The notes under the pieces were generated by a model, which worked only from the letters and a program-made list of their open reading frames with translations, was not told the DNA's origin and ran no database searches. From contig CAZKQW010000004.1 in the NCBI GenBank assembly GCA_964555055.1, positions 124,001 through 188,000 of the forward strand: DNA of 64,000 nucleotides, read 5' to 3'. Position 1 is the first letter of the stretch, and each line of letters starts with the position of its first letter. This DNA comes from GCA-016699445 sp964555055 (GTDB taxonomy: Bacteria; UBA10199; JACPAL01; GCA-016699445). The translations under genes and the position numbers were made by a program. Shown piece by piece: positions 33,636-42,276 of the stretch.

Positions 33636-36600
33636 ATGAGAAAAAATCCGATTTATTTTTGTATAAAATTCTTGCTCTTTTTGTTTTTAGTTTGCTTTTT
33701 AACTCCAAACTCCAAAAGTTTTGCTGCGAACTTCGTTGTGACCGACCCTACAGATTCTATCCAATGTTCTAACCCCATGACGAATTGTTCTCTTCGAGGA
33801 GCGATTCGCCTCATCAACGGCGGGACGGATGTGAACAATACCATCACATTAAACGGGCAGACGTTCGTCTTGGACCTTTCAGGGACCGCCGCGGACGACA
33901 ATAACGCGACCGGCGATTTGGACATCGTGGCTCCGGGACGGAGAGTGAGTATCGTCGGGGCGGGATGGGGTTTGACGCGTCTTTCCGTTTCGCCTACGGC
34001 AAGGTTGCGTGATCGAGCATTGCACGTCGTGGGGGGGGAAGTATCCTTGCGGAATTTAAGTATCGTAGGTGGATGGACACGAGGAAATGGAGGGGCGATT
34101 TACGTCAACGCCGGAGGCACATTAATCCTGAATCAGGTGCAATTGGCGAACAACCACAGTGAAAACGGTTGCGGCGGCGCCATTTTCAATTCCGGCGTGT
34201 TAAACGTCTCGGAAGTCTCCATTGCTTCCAATACCGTGGGAAGAGAAACCGGCAATTTTACCGGCTATACTGGAGGTTCTTGGTTCGAGAGCGGAGGATT
34301 AGGGCCGGATACGCGAGGCTATTTCGAAGACCCTTCCAACGGAGGCGCTATTTGTAATAGCGGTTCGGTGGCGCGGGCTACGGTCACGAATACCACCATG
34401 AATGGAAATACGGCGCTGCGCTACGGAGGCGCGATCTATAACGAGCGTGGCGCCGTGATGGATCTTACGAATGTCACGATCAGCGGAAACACAGCGGCCG
34501 GCAGGTATTGGCGTAACGATGATGGGAATGATTTGAGCATCAGGGTCGGCCAAGGCGGCGGTATTTTCAACTCCTCGACGCTCAACGTCTTGAACGCCAC
34601 CATTATCAATAACCAAGCTTCAGTCTCCGGAGGAGGAATACATAACGGCGCGGTAGCACTTCGCTCGAGCGATAACCAAGCCGGTACGACGGCCCAAGGG
34701 TCCGGCGCCTTTGCCATCAGGAACAGCATTTTACAGCATAATATACTGACGAGGTCAGGAGATCCCGGGGAAAATTGCGGCGCCTCTAATAACAGAAACG
34801 ACGTCATCCTCACAACCTTAGGTAATAATATTTCAGACGACAATACGTGTACTGGCGTTTTTACTTTAGAACGGAACGATATGAGCAATATCACCGTTCC
34901 TCTTTCCGACTTAGATGTTCACCATGGAGGGCCCAATATCCTGTACCTTCACCACTTATTAGGTGGGCGCATGGTCCCGAACCCGGCTTTTGATACGGTG
35001 ACATATAACCCTGAGTCTTGCCCACCTACCGACGGTAGAACATTTAGCCGGCCTCTATCCGCCCGTTGCGATGTTGGGGCTTTCGAGGCTGATCGAGTCA
35101 TGGGAGCTTCGAATCCGTTTTTATCCGGACGCGAACTGAGCTTTGGCTTGCCCCTCGCCGTGGGAACCACGAGACAAAGGACTTTGATCATTAGTTCCAT
35201 TGCTTCTGGGATTATACAATCCTCTATGGAAAATCTCCTTCGTTCGGTTCAAGTGACGGGCTCTGACGCTTCATTGTTTACGGTTAGCTCTACGGATCCG
35301 GATTGCATGGGCTCTCAATTGTCCTCTACTACTCCGTGCAGCCTTGTGATTACTTTCGCTCCGAACTCACAGGGCACTAAGAGGGCGCGTTTGACCGTTG
35401 CTTCTAACGCCGTCAACACCGTCGATAATCTTTTTACGATCGATCTCGTGGGTGTGGCGAATGCCGTGACGACGCCGACATCTCCTCCCTTGGGTGAAAG
35501 CGTTTATTTCAGCGCGGACGAGATGAGCTTCGTTTCGCCCGTCGGCGGTTCGACGTCCCAAACCGTCACCGTGGAGAATATTTCGCCCGATCCCATTGCT
35601 GTTGATTTCGTGGTTTATTCCGGCGCCGGCTTTTCGGTGGTTTCGACCTGTAGCTCGACCGAGCCCTTGAGAGCGGCGACGCGACAAAGTCAGTTCAATC
35701 CTCTGACGAGGGAGACTTATTATTACTACACGGGTGGCGGTACCTGCACCGCGACCATCAGCTTCGCTCCCAGAGATACAATGCCGGTGAGAGGAAATGC
35801 TAGTTTCGATATACGTAGGGGCTCCGAAGGTCCCATCAGGAGGACGATGACGTTAAATGGACAAGGAGTGGAATCCAATATCGTTCTTGAAGGTGCTCCA
35901 AGCTCCCAGATGCAGTTCGGTAATGTGATGTTGGGAAGGCCTGTAAGCTTGGGGTTGACCATAAGAAACACAGGACAGAGGGATTTGAGTCTTTCTAGAA
36001 TTGCTTTGGCTCCAGAATCTGATCCGGCTTTTTCCGTGAACAATCCTTGCGTTCCTTCTTTAGTTCCTAATGGCTCTTGCCAAGCAACTATCACTTTCAG
36101 GCCTAGTGCCCTAAGGGCTTATGAAGCTCGTTTGGCTATCGAGAGTAATGATCCTGATTCACCGACAATGTCGGTCAACTTGATCGGTCAAGGCGTGGCG
36201 GGCGTCATTATGACTCTTCAGGATCATGACGTGACAGGCTCTCCGGGCGGTACCGTCGAGGTAAGATTGACTATCGAAAGAAGCGGTTTCGTCGAGGCGA
36301 TACCCGTCACTTTAGAGGGAGGAAGTCTTTTCACCGCGGATGAATTGATCATCCCCGCGGTCGATACTTTGCCTACGGCGCCTATCGCTTACAACCGCAG
36401 CTTGGTTATCCGTATTCCTTCCAATATCGGAGCAGGAGTCAGCTATGGTTTAGCAGTTGATGCCAGGGTCAGCGATATGATTTCTGCGCAAAGGGATAAC
36501 GTCACGGTCCATATTGTGGAAGCGACAGCAGGAGGGTCCGGCGGTAGTGGAGGTTCCAGCGACGGTTCTGGAGGAAGCGGCGGCTCGAGTGACGGTTCCG

Positions 36601-36893
36601 GAGGCTCTCCTTCGGGAAGTGGAGGGGAAACGGCGGGGTCCGGCGGCAGCGAGCCGGGAACGGGTGGAAGCTCGGAAGGGACCGGGGGAGGCGTTCCGGG
36701 AGGTGCGGGGACGGGCGGCGCTGAAGCAGGTAGCGGTGGCGACGTCGGCGGACCCGTCGGCGGTGGCAGCGGCGTCTCGGGTGCCGGAGGGGCAGGAGGC
36801 GCTGGTGGCGGAGACGTCAATCCAGGCGAAGGTCCCGGAGCCGACGGCAGCAGCGGCGGGTGTTCTTGCCGCGTGATATCAGAAGCGCCTTAA
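33636..36893 (+). CDS. secreted parallel beta-helix protein with choice-of-anchor-D modules, Gly/Ser linker and CSC tail
   Basis: A 1085-residue secreted protein. The signal peptide is residues 1-31 (ending KSFA). The N-terminal CSLRGAIRLIN motif resembles the CSLREA domain. A right-handed beta-helix follows to about residue 480 with repeated GNGGAIYVNAGGTLIL, GGAIFNSGVLN and GGAIYNERGAVMDLTN rungs. Residues about 490-860 hold two or three ASH-type (choice-of-anchor D) beta domains, such as SPVGGSTSQTVTVENISPDP and LGLTIRNTGQRDLSLSRI. The last 110 residues are Gly/Ser-rich and end with GGGDVNPG and SSGGCSCRV. It follows the FG-GAP gene by 13 nt and likely shares its transcript; the ribosome site is weak (AAAGGT). 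Confidence 0.85.
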   Translation: MRKNPIYFCIKFLLFLFLVCFLTPNSKSFAANFVVTDPTDSIQCSNPMTNCSLRGAIRLINGGTDVNNTITLNGQTFVLDLSGTAADDNNATGDLDIVAPGRRVSIVGAGWGLTRLSVSPTARLRDRALHVVGGEVSLRNLSIVGGWTRGNGGAIYVNAGGTLILNQVQLANNHSENGCGGAIFNSGVLNVSEVSIASNTVGRETGNFTGYTGGSWFESGGLGPDTRGYFEDPSNGGAICNSGSVARATVTNTTMNGNTALRYGGAIYNERGAVMDLTNVTISGNTAAGRYWRNDDGNDLSIRVGQGGGIFNSSTLNVLNATIINNQASVSGGGIHNGAVALRSSDNQAGTTAQGSGAFAIRNSILQHNILTRSGDPGENCGASNNRNDVILTTLGNNISDDNTCTGVFTLERNDMSNITVPLSDLDVHHGGPNILYLHHLLGGRMVPNPAFDTVTYNPESCPPTDGRTFSRPLSARCDVGAFEADRVMGASNPFLSGRELSFGLPLAVGTTRQRTLIISSIASGIIQSSMENLLRSVQVTGSDASLFTVSSTDPDCMGSQLSSTTPCSLVITFAPNSQGTKRARLTVASNAVNTVDNLFTIDLVGVANAVTTPTSPPLGESVYFSADEMSFVSPVGGSTSQTVTVENISPDPIAVDFVVYSGAGFSVVSTCSSTEPLRAATRQSQFNPLTRETYYYYTGGGTCTATISFAPRDTMPVRGNASFDIRRGSEGPIRRTMTLNGQGVESNIVLEGAPSSQMQFGNVMLGRPVSLGLTIRNTGQRDLSLSRIALAPESDPAFSVNNPCVPSLVPNGSCQATITFRPSALRAYEARLAIESNDPDSPTMSVNLIGQGVAGVIMTLQDHDVTGSPGGTVEVRLTIERSGFVEAIPVTLEGGSLFTADELIIPAVDTLPTAPIAYNRSLVIRIPSNIGAGVSYGLAVDARVSDMISAQRDNVTVHIVEATAGGSGGSGGSSDGSGGSGGSSDGSGGSPSGSGGETAGSGGSEPGTGGSSEGTGGGVPGGAGTGGAEAGSGGDVGGPVGGGSGVSGAGGAGGAGGGDVNPGEGPGADGSSGGCSCRVISEAP
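36768..36832 (+). repeat. 65-bp identical segment shared with 39858-39922
   Basis: The DNA coding for the end of the Gly-rich linker is identical over 65 bp in this gene and in the third giant gene (39858-39922), offset by 3090 bp. Flanking codons differ, which points to recent gene conversion or duplication of the tail rather than shared constraint. Confidence 0.85.
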
Positions 36894-36913
36894 ATGACGT
36901 CGAGTGTAAATGA

Positions 36914-36947
36914 GAAAGGTGCCCGGATCCTTTTCCGGGAGCCTTTT
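36914..36947 (+). terminator. rho-independent terminator after the beta-helix gene
   Basis: The arms AAGGTGCCCGGA and TCCGGGAGCCTT form an imperfect stem around a short T-rich loop, followed by a T-rich run. A similar sequence (aaggcgcccgg/ccgggtgcctt) terminates the next gene at 40005. Confidence 0.75.
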
Positions 36948-37049
36948 GTATTTTTGGGCTTTAGGGGGAAAAGTGTTTCGCCGTTAGGGTTCTTATCAGT
37001 AGTGTCAACGCTTTTCATTAAAGACGGGTCGATAAACTGGAGAATCCCT

Positions 37050-39983
37050 ATGAAGAACTTCTCATCACGTTTCTTCGCATTAAGCCTCATGGCCATTTTT
37101 CTGTTTTCTTTACGAGCGTTCGCCGATTTGAATCGTTGGAGCGCGATCGGCCCTGGGGGAGGTCAGGTGACCGCTCTCGTTTCCACCAGCCCTACGGAGT
37201 TTTACGCCGGAACGGCGACCGCGGGGGTTTGGAGGGGAACGGTCGATGGCATCGGTGCTGTCTCCTGGCGAAACGTAAACGGGACCGGAGAGGATTCCTT
37301 AGGGGACATCTTCAATGAGAAAGCGAGAAGGATCCAAGCCTTGAAAGTCAGCGGCGGCGTTATTTTCGTGGGGACGGAAACCGATGGTGTCTGGAGGGGG
37401 GCCGTCAGGATCGATGGGACGGTCGCCTGGAGTCCTCTCAATGGGACGGGAATGAGTCGATTAGGCGGCGCTCCGTCGGGTAGCGCTTATAACGTACGCG
37501 CCTTGGAAATCTCGGGTTCGACGGTTTACGCCGGAACGAGCAACGGTGTCTGGAAAGGGGTTCTCGCGAGCTCCGACGGGCAAGTGAACGCGGTTTGGAG
37601 TCCTTTCAACGGATCGGGCGTCACAGCCTTGCCCGCGTCTGCTGGCATTAAAGTTCTACTGCTTTCCGGGTCCGTCCTCTTTGCGGGCTTAAATAATACC
37701 CTGCCGGATGGTTTGGGGGGAGGCGTTTGGAGAGGGACGATTTCTGAAACGGACGGTGTTTCAGATATTCAATGGAGGGATTTTAACGGAACGTCTGGGG
37801 GCGCCTCGTTAGGATTAGATGGTCGTGAACCTTTGGCGCGCTATGTCAACGATTTAGCTCTGTATGAAGTGGAAGGGCTCGGGGAATTTCTTTTCGTTGC
37901 GACTAATGGCGCGGGCGTTTGGACTTCTTACTCTGACCCACCGGCTGCCTGGGGTTTGCTGACCTCCGGGCCGGCCCGATTGAATAATACGGATCGTGTC
38001 GTCGTGCGTTCCATTAAAACCCTTAGAACGGGTCCCACGACGCATTTATACGCGGCGACAGAAGGGGTCGGTATTTGGAAATGCAATCTCAGTGCTTTGG
38101 GAACCACGCAGATCACACCTTGGTCCGCGGCCAATGGAGGATCCGGTGCGATCTTAGGAGGCAGGAACGGCTCTTCGGCTTTTTACGGGAACGTTTTGTC
38201 GGTCAACGGAGCGGAAGTCGTCGCCGGCACTGGCGCCGGAGTCTGGAAAGGGACGCCGCAGCCTTCCGGGGATATGAACTGGAGCGATTGGAACGGTTCC
38301 GCAACATCTCCACTTTTGGCCCATAACGTCACTTCCGTCGCTACGGCCGGCTCCAGGGTTTATGTGGGAACGGATTCGGGAGTCTGGAAAGGAACGCGAG
38401 ACTCCGATGACCATTATACGTGGACCGAATTTAACGGTTCCAGCACGGCCACCACCACGACCGTCTTGGGGGGATTCGTCAATACTTTAGGTGTCCCTGT
38501 GAGTTTTCTGGGTGGCAGACAGGTGAAGTCGATCGTTTTCGACGGCGACGACTTAGGTTCGGATTTGTATGTGGCCACACAAAATATGGGTGTTTGGAGG
38601 GGACGAATCACGGGCTCCGAGGATTCCGAGAGCGTGTCATGGAGCGATTTCAACGGATCTTCGCCATCCGATTCCCTAAACGGCGACGATAATCGGTTCA
38701 AGCCCATCGTCTCCTCGTTGACGTCTTCGTCCTCCGCGGACGGCCGCGTTCTTTATGCGGGTTTGATAGGCATCGATAGCGGCACCGTCTGGAGGAGGAA
38801 TCTGGCTTCCGGAGGATGGCAAAGCCTTTGGTCGTCAAGGCATGCCGTAAGATCCCTGAACGTGGCGTTGCCCAATTTGTACGTCGGTCATGACGGTGGG
38901 ATCAGACGGGTTTTATTAGGAACTGGAGCTACTTTTGATTTCAACGGGGAAAGCTCTACATCCTTGATGGCCGTCGGAAATCTTAACGCGCTTCACGTGA
39001 GAAGTCTTTTGTCGGAAGGTGGAACGCTGTATGCGGCCACGGAAGCCGGGATTTTTAAAGGCACCGTTGCGACGGCGGAGGACGGCGTCATGAGCGTTCA
39101 GTGGACGAACGGTAATGGACCGGGCCTCTCCGACTATTTGGACGGAACTGTGAGGGCGAAAAGCAGTTCCTTGGCTTATCTACGTAACCGCTTATACGTG
39201 GGGGCTATGGCGGGAGGCGTATGGAAAGGGGATGAGGCCGGAGGGATCCGGTGGAGCGATGCGAATGACGGATTGCCTTATGTCAGCGTCAATTATTTAG
39301 GGCTTTCCGCGGACCGCGCTTCCATCCTCGCGGGAACAGGCCATTCCTTGTTTCAATTCACGCCAGGCGCCTTCTGCGGCAACAGTCTCGTGGAATCCGG
39401 AGAGACCTGCGACGACGGTAATACTGTTACCACGGACGCGTGCCCCAGATGCCAGCGGGCGCGTTGTGGAGACGGGTTTACACGCATGGATATTACGGAT
39501 CCTACCCATCCCGCCTACGAACAATGCGATTCCGGTACGAACTGCGATAGTCAGTGTCGTTTAATCGTAGGTGCTGGCGGTATTTCTGGAAGCGGATCCG
39601 GCGGAGAGTCGGGAGGCTCTGGAGGGACTTCGGAGGAGGGTACGGGTGGCGCTCCCGATGGCATGGCTACTGGAGGGGGGGCAGAACCTTCTACAGGCGG
39701 AACATCAGGGGACTCGGGTAGCGGTGGGGATGATGCGGGTACGGGGGGAGGCGCTCCCGGAGGTATCGAAACCGGTGGCGTTCCTGGCGAAGAGTCGGGG
39801 ATAGGCGGCGCTGAAGAAGGTAGTGCTGGCGACATCGGAGGCCCTGTCGGCGGTGGTAGCGGCGTCTCGGGTGCCGGAGGGGCAGGAGGCGCTGGTGGCG
39901 GAGACGTCAATCCAGGCGAAGGGCCCGGAGCTGACGGCAGCAGCGGCGGTTGCTCCTGTCATGTGACGCCTGAGATGTATTAG
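37050..39983 (+). CDS. secreted beta-propeller-like protein with CGDG/CDDGN cysteine repeat, Gly/Ser linker and CSC tail
   Basis: A 977-residue secreted protein. The signal peptide is residues 1-24 (ending RAFA). The body to about residue 770 consists of repeated units built on Y(A/V)GT...GVWRG or VWKGT followed by a W(S/R)D.NG strand, at least ten, consistent with a propeller similar to sortilin or two-component-sensor propellers. Residues about 775-840 are a Myxococcus-type cysteine-rich repeat (CGNSLVESGETCDDGNT...C..CQRARCGDG). A Gly/Ser linker of about 130 residues ends with GGGDVNPG and SSGGCSCHV. The ATG at 37050 was chosen over the upstream open frame because it starts the signal peptide and has TGGAG 7 nt before it. 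Third member of the CSC-tail set. Confidence 0.85.
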   Translation: MKNFSSRFFALSLMAIFLFSLRAFADLNRWSAIGPGGGQVTALVSTSPTEFYAGTATAGVWRGTVDGIGAVSWRNVNGTGEDSLGDIFNEKARRIQALKVSGGVIFVGTETDGVWRGAVRIDGTVAWSPLNGTGMSRLGGAPSGSAYNVRALEISGSTVYAGTSNGVWKGVLASSDGQVNAVWSPFNGSGVTALPASAGIKVLLLSGSVLFAGLNNTLPDGLGGGVWRGTISETDGVSDIQWRDFNGTSGGASLGLDGREPLARYVNDLALYEVEGLGEFLFVATNGAGVWTSYSDPPAAWGLLTSGPARLNNTDRVVVRSIKTLRTGPTTHLYAATEGVGIWKCNLSALGTTQITPWSAANGGSGAILGGRNGSSAFYGNVLSVNGAEVVAGTGAGVWKGTPQPSGDMNWSDWNGSATSPLLAHNVTSVATAGSRVYVGTDSGVWKGTRDSDDHYTWTEFNGSSTATTTTVLGGFVNTLGVPVSFLGGRQVKSIVFDGDDLGSDLYVATQNMGVWRGRITGSEDSESVSWSDFNGSSPSDSLNGDDNRFKPIVSSLTSSSSADGRVLYAGLIGIDSGTVWRRNLASGGWQSLWSSRHAVRSLNVALPNLYVGHDGGIRRVLLGTGATFDFNGESSTSLMAVGNLNALHVRSLLSEGGTLYAATEAGIFKGTVATAEDGVMSVQWTNGNGPGLSDYLDGTVRAKSSSLAYLRNRLYVGAMAGGVWKGDEAGGIRWSDANDGLPYVSVNYLGLSADRASILAGTGHSLFQFTPGAFCGNSLVESGETCDDGNTVTTDACPRCQRARCGDGFTRMDITDPTHPAYEQCDSGTNCDSQCRLIVGAGGISGSGSGGESGGSGGTSEEGTGGAPDGMATGGGAEPSTGGTSGDSGSGGDDAGTGGGAPGGIETGGVPGEESGIGGAEEGSAGDIGGPVGGGSGVSGAGGAGGAGGGDVNPGEGPGADGSSGGCSCHVTPEMY

Positions 39984-40004
39984 GCTTCATAAAACGGAAA
40001 AAGG

Positions 40005-40037
40005 AAAAAGGCGCCCGGGAGACCGGGTGCCTTTTTT
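40005..40037 (+). terminator. rho-independent terminator after the third giant gene
   Basis: AAAAAGGCGCCCGG and CCGGGTGCCTTTTT pair around GAGA (one G-T pair), with a T6 run. It closes the island on the plus strand; on the minus strand the NTase-partner gene also ends just beyond it. Confidence 0.9.
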
Positions 40038-40060
40038 GCTCATGAGATGTCATAAAGGGA

Positions 40061-40780
40061 TTATGGTTTGAATGAGCCTTTCAAGGAATAATAACAGCCT
40101 CTATTTTTGCCCTTTTTCCGGATCCACGGCACCGAGAGGTCTTTAAGCGCCTGTTGCCGGCTAACGCTAAAATGAATCGCTTTCAGGTAATCCCCTTGAC
40201 GGAAATGTTTTTGATGGGACGCTAAGTCTCTCAGGATATTCAGTCTGACATCGGTATCATAATGATAGATCCTCCGCGCCGGAGAAGCGTCTTCCTTTAG
40301 CGCGGGGCGATCGGCCGCTAAAAAGCCCCATTTTTTGAAAGCCCAAAGTGGCTTCGAAATGACCTCATTCATTTTCGACCCAGCGACTTTATAAAGGCTT
40401 TTATAGAAAAGCTGGGAAGGTAACGGTTGAGCACCCGTTAAGGCGTATTCTAAAAGATCCGATTTTCTTGTTTCGAGAACGAATTCCGAGATTACCCCCA
40501 GGATCGGCAGAGCCTGGCATCGTACCAATTCCTTCTTCCAGACGATGGGGTCCACTTGAGGGTCCGTTTTTGAAAAATATGCAATGAGGATTGCCAGGAG
40601 GCGTGGATCGTAGCGGGATTGTAAAATGGACAAGGTCCAAAAGGACTCCGGAGAGAGTTTTTTGAAAAGAGACGCGGGGGTGTTCCTGCCTTCCGCCGGG
40701 GCTCCGTGGTGACTAAGCTCGAAATAAAGCCGGGAAGATTCCTTTTCGTTTAAAGGGATATGCTGAAGGATGTCCGTCAT
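40061..40780 (-). CDS. partner protein of the DUF6036-like nucleotidyltransferase, unknown function
   Basis: A 239-residue, mostly helical protein with no signal peptide or membrane segment. It has ELSHHGAPAEGRNTPASLFKKLSPESFWTLS near the N-terminus, a central helical region, and a C-terminal part with basic residues (HFSVSRQQALKDLSVPWIRKKGKNRG) that could bind nucleic acid. I cannot name the family. It overlaps the NTase by 4 nt (ATGA), so the two are coupled and probably act as a module. This arrangement of NTase plus unrelated partner resembles toxin-antitoxin operons, but nothing in the sequence proves toxicity. Confidence 0.72.
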   Translation of the reverse strand: MTDILQHIPLNEKESSRLYFELSHHGAPAEGRNTPASLFKKLSPESFWTLSILQSRYDPRLLAILIAYFSKTDPQVDPIVWKKELVRCQALPILGVISEFVLETRKSDLLEYALTGAQPLPSQLFYKSLYKVAGSKMNEVISKPLWAFKKWGFLAADRPALKEDASPARRIYHYDTDVRLNILRDLASHQKHFRQGDYLKAIHFSVSRQQALKDLSVPWIRKKGKNRGCYYSLKGSFKP

Positions 40781-41307
40781 AAATCCACCCCAAGCTCATC
40801 GCAAATATCCGATAAAAAATCCGAGGCGCGTTCGGCGCCTGGGATTTTTTTGGCCTTTAGTTCGTCAATGCGTCGATCCACCAGTTTTACGTCTGTATGC
40901 CGCCGGACAAGGGTTTTTGCGTGAGGAACATCCTTTTCGCGGCCTGCGAAGCATTTCATCAATAAAAGATCTTCCTTGCCTAAAGCCATGACATGAAGGT
41001 GTTCGCCGCGGAAGAGGGGCACGAGGCGTTTTTCGTAGTCGTTAGGAAGGACGAATAGGAACGTGCCATAATAATCGTTCAGCCAATCTTGTGGGATGCC
41101 TAGCTCTCTTCCAACGGCACGTACCTCTTTCTTAAAATCGGCGAGTTCCATCGAAGACCGATCCGGAACGGCGTCGACATCTTGGGTCACGATGGGGATC
41201 CCGTGGCCCACATTTAAAGCCGCGCCACCGCCGACGATAAGCCTTACGGTCTGGCCTAATTTTTTGTCTAAAATCTCGAAGGCTTGGAGCATGTCCTCTT
41301 TTTTCAT
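40777..41307 (-). CDS. nucleotidyltransferase of the DUF6036-like type
   Basis: A 176-residue protein with the NTase motif LIVGGGAALNVGHGIPIVTQDVDAVPD: the GG helix and D-x-D metal ligands. The start MKKEDMLQAFEILDKKLGQTVR and the charged end follow the small stand-alone NTase pattern. The ATG at 41307 is chosen because a near-consensus promoter ends 6 nt upstream and an inverted repeat covers it; the frame is open to 41403. Together with the downstream partner it makes a two-gene module like the one at 13.1-13.8 kb, but the gene order is reversed, with the NTase first. A role in phage defence or toxin-antitoxin is a guess. Confidence 0.8.
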   Translation of the reverse strand: MKKEDMLQAFEILDKKLGQTVRLIVGGGAALNVGHGIPIVTQDVDAVPDRSSMELADFKKEVRAVGRELGIPQDWLNDYYGTFLFVLPNDYEKRLVPLFRGEHLHVMALGKEDLLLMKCFAGREKDVPHAKTLVRRHTDVKLVDRRIDELKAKKIPGAERASDFLSDICDELGVDL

Positions 41308-41313
41308 AAGATT

Positions 41314-41342
41314 ATTATGACAACTAAAAATAATATTGTCAA
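41314..41342 (-). promoter_or_regulatory. near-consensus leaderless promoter overlapping an inverted repeat
   Basis: On the minus strand TTGACA (41342-41337) and CATAAT (41319-41314) are 17 nt apart. The -10 box ends 6 nt before the ATG at 41307. A 6-bp inverted repeat TGACAA-12 nt-TTGTCA (41318-41341) overlaps the -35 and the edge of the -10, a good position for autorepression. The divergent hydrolase start at 41372 lies 30 nt away. Confidence 0.7.
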
Positions 41343-41371
41343 AAATAGAATAACCAGAGTAACCATTGAAA

Positions 41372-42253
41372 ATGGCCCCTCTCATGAAATCTAAAAAGAT
41401 CAAAATTCATGGATTAAGCCACCAATTCTACTTTTGGGGTTCTCCTAAAAAGCCCAAACTTTTTTTGTTCCACGGGTGGCTCGATACGGCGGCGAGCTTC
41501 GACTTCCTTTGCCAGTATTTGGAAAAAGACTTTTATTGCATCGCACCGGACATGAGGGGCTACGGGAAAAGCGAGCATGGGAAAAGCGACCTGGGTTACT
41601 TTTTCTATGAATATGTGGCCGATGTGCATGCCGTCTTGAGTTATTTTTCTCCGCAGGAGCCCGCCCGCGTTTTAGGCCATTCCTTAGGCGGCGCGATCGC
41701 GTCCTTTTACGCAGGGTCTTTCCCGGAGCGCGTCAGCCATTTCATCAACGTCGAAGGCTTCGCCGTGCGCGATAATCCTCCCGACCGGGCTCCGGAAAAG
41801 GCTCGGAAATGGATCGAGGAGTTGGAAGGAAAGCGTTTCCAATCCTTTCCGGACCTGTGCTCTTTCGCCAAACGTCTTGTCCAAAACAACCCTCGGCTTC
41901 CGAGGGATCGGGCGCTTTTCTTGGCTCGATTTTTGACGAAAAGAGTGGGGCCTAAAAAAAGGTTTACGATGGCGGCCGATCCCTTGCATAAACTCTCCGA
42001 CCCTTACGCTTTGCCGAAGGAGTATCATTACAGTTTTTGGGAGAAGATCGGGGCTCGGTGTTTATTGGTCTGTGCTCAAAAATCGGAGATGAATATTTGG
42101 GTGCAAACCCAAGATTTGAAGAAGCAGCTGCGCGAATGGCGGTCGCACTTCCCGAAAGTAAGTCGTTGGGTCACGATTTCCGATTGCGGCCATATGGTGC
42201 ATCATGAAAAACCGGAGGCTTTAGCAAAGGAAGTCTTGGCATTTATCAAATAA
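41372..42253 (+). CDS. alpha/beta-hydrolase
   Basis: A hydrolase of about 293 residues. The nucleophile elbow is GHSLGG, the oxyanion strand is LFLFHGWLDTAASFDF and the catalytic histidine lies in SDCGHMVHHEKP near the end; the acid probably lies in the strand before it. No signal peptide is seen. The start may be the TTG at 41366 or the ATGs at 41372 or 41384. The DMRGYGKSE block is typical of haloalkane dehalogenase and esterase-like enzymes, but the substrate is unknown. trpC begins 12-24 nt downstream, so they may share an operon. Confidence 0.9.
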   Translation: MAPLMKSKKIKIHGLSHQFYFWGSPKKPKLFLFHGWLDTAASFDFLCQYLEKDFYCIAPDMRGYGKSEHGKSDLGYFFYEYVADVHAVLSYFSPQEPARVLGHSLGGAIASFYAGSFPERVSHFINVEGFAVRDNPPDRAPEKARKWIEELEGKRFQSFPDLCSFAKRLVQNNPRLPRDRALFLARFLTKRVGPKKRFTMAADPLHKLSDPYALPKEYHYSFWEKIGARCLLVCAQKSEMNIWVQTQDLKKQLREWRSHFPKVSRWVTISDCGHMVHHEKPEALAKEVLAFIK

Positions 42254-42276
42254 GAACTCAAAAGTTGAATGTCCTC

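Noticed and set aside
33049..33708. Proline-rich minus-strand frame under the Gly/Ser linker
   Set aside because: The complement of Gly/Ser codons reads as Pro-rich; the same artefact occurs at 36443-36820 and 39551-39910.
36894..37049. 52-codon N-terminal extension of the third giant protein
   Set aside because: It runs through the terminator at 36914-36947; a signal peptide and ribosome site begin at 37050.
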